DNA from: Parvibaculum sp.
GTDB lineage: Bacteria > Pseudomonadota > Alphaproteobacteria > Parvibaculales > Parvibaculaceae
Direction of reading: 5' to 3'
Assembly: GCA_019635975.1 (NCBI GenBank)
Contig: JAHBYM010000013.1
Span: 1 to 36,700 of the forward strand
Length of the DNA stretch: 36,700 nt
The notes below the pieces were generated by a model. That model was not told the DNA's origin, ran no database searches, and saw only the letters and a program-made list of their open reading frames with translations. This document shows positions 35,939 through 36,700 of this stretch, in pieces. The number at the start of each line of letters is the position of its first letter. The stretch's first letter is position 1. The position numbers and the translations under genes are program-made.

Positions 35939-36664
35939 TCACACGCCCCGCGCCAGCCGCTCCATCAGCCTGATCCGCGCATCCGGCAAATGCCGCCCCT
36001 GCGGCGCATAAAGATGCCGTTCGAGAAAATGCCCGGTCATCCGCAAGCCCTCGGCGACCTCCGCCGCGCTCGCCTCGCCGGCCTGCGACGCCAGCAGAAA
36101 TCCCGGCAGCCGGAACAGCCTGTCCTTGTAGGGCTCGCCCGCCTCGCGGCTCACCGCCGCCCCGCTTTTCGGCGACACATAGATGAGGTCGTCCCGCCCC
36201 CCCGTCGCCGCGCATTGCGTGAGGTCGAGCCCGAAGCCGAGCTCCTGCAACAGCCCGAGTTCGAAGCGCACGAAAACCGCCGGCCACACATGCCCGTCTT
36301 CCAGCGTCGAAAGCAGCACGTCATAGGCATCGTAAAGTGCGGGATGCGCCTCGCGCTCGGGAATCGCCTCGGCAATGGCGCTCGCCGCGCTCAGCGCCGT
36401 CAGCGCGGTCGCATCGTCCATCAGCAAGCCCGCCAGCGGCTTCACCAGTTCCACCTGATAGGTACCGAGATGTTCCGCAAGCCGCGCCCGCCAATGCGCC
36501 GCGAGCTTGTTGCCGGGCTGCAGCACGCCCTTCATCCGCTGTGAGGCGCCGCCGCGCACCAGCCCCAGATGCCGCCCCTGTTCGCGCGTGAACAATTCGA
36601 CGATGGCGCCGTTCTCGCCATGCGCCCGCGCCGACAACACAAACCCCTCGTCGCGCCATTCCAT
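35939..36664 (-). CDS. recO: DNA repair protein RecO
   Basis: Mediates RecA loading in the RecFOR recombination pathway. 241 residues: N-terminal OB-fold MEWRDEGFVLSARAHGENGAIVELFTREQGRHLGLVRGG (1-39), then a helical C-terminal domain with RFELGLLQELGFGLDLTQCAATG (about 132-154). The four-Cys zinc motif of some RecO proteins is absent; only a single Cys is visible, as in other proteobacterial forms. The last 36 bases of the window beyond its start hold nothing identifiable. Confidence 0.93.
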   Translation of the reverse strand: MEWRDEGFVLSARAHGENGAIVELFTREQGRHLGLVRGGASQRMKGVLQPGNKLAAHWRARLAEHLGTYQVELVKPLAGLLMDDATALTALSAASAIAEAIPEREAHPALYDAYDVLLSTLEDGHVWPAVFVRFELGLLQELGFGLDLTQCAATGGRDDLIYVSPKSGAAVSREAGEPYKDRLFRLPGFLLASQAGEASAAEVAEGLRMTGHFLERHLYAPQGRHLPDARIRLMERLARGV

Positions 36665-36700
36665 GCGCCTTCACCGCCCCTTCGAGCACCCGACGCACAG

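Overview
The window is about 36.7 kb of GC-rich, gene-dense DNA from an alphaproteobacterium. The evidence is the glyA-nrdR-ribD-ribE-ribBA-ribH-nusB-thiL order, an ALAS-type hemA (C4 haem pathway), a MucR/Ros-family regulator, an LdtR-type MarR protein and a Parvibaculum/Rhizobiales-like gene style. The exact genus cannot be fixed from sequence alone. No tRNA, rRNA, CRISPR array, phage or insertion sequence is visible.

Layout: (1) 1-7434, all minus strand: the 5' end of hppA (runs off the left edge), preceded by a tightly packed glyA-nrdR-riboflavin-nusB-thiL operon. (2) 7435-10785: a 447-base regulatory gap, a MucR-like regulator whose zinc ligands are mostly replaced, a small conserved protein overlapping hemA, and a glycerophosphodiester phosphodiesterase. 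(3) 10812-13599: an exported L,D-transpeptidase, a DUF1295 membrane protein and an LdtR-like MarR regulator. (4) 13739-16833: a valine-degradation operon (acyl-CoA dehydrogenase, 3-hydroxyisobutyryl-CoA hydrolase, 3-hydroxyisobutyrate dehydrogenase). (5) 16973-20568: hemB, a short TetR repressor with a clear operator over its own promoter, an ornithine-decarboxylase-type enzyme and a beta-hydroxyacid dehydrogenase. (6) 20655-23832: an exbB-exbD-exbD-tonB-like operon divergent from a MarR gene. (7) 23839-29676: flavin reductase, motAB, an RDD membrane protein, an SLC13-type permease and the leucyl/arginyl-transferase Bpt. (8) 29796-33525: a TRAP transporter operon plus a membrane-anchored periplasmic protein. 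(9) 33533-36664: parC and recO, separated by a long interspersed palindrome.

The most unusual locus is the ExbB/ExbD/ExbD/TonB-like operon. One ExbD keeps the proton-carrying aspartate, while its partner has asparagine there. The TonB-like protein keeps the SxxxH transmembrane motif and Pro-rich linker but lacks a recognisable TonB C-terminal domain; it carries a Trp/Cys-rich periplasmic domain instead. This is the best candidate for an undescribed energy-transducing system. Second-rank observations are the MucR variant without a canonical zinc site, a RibBA whose GTP cyclohydrolase II half has lost its catalytic residues, and a near-perfect TetR operator that covers a TTGACA promoter.
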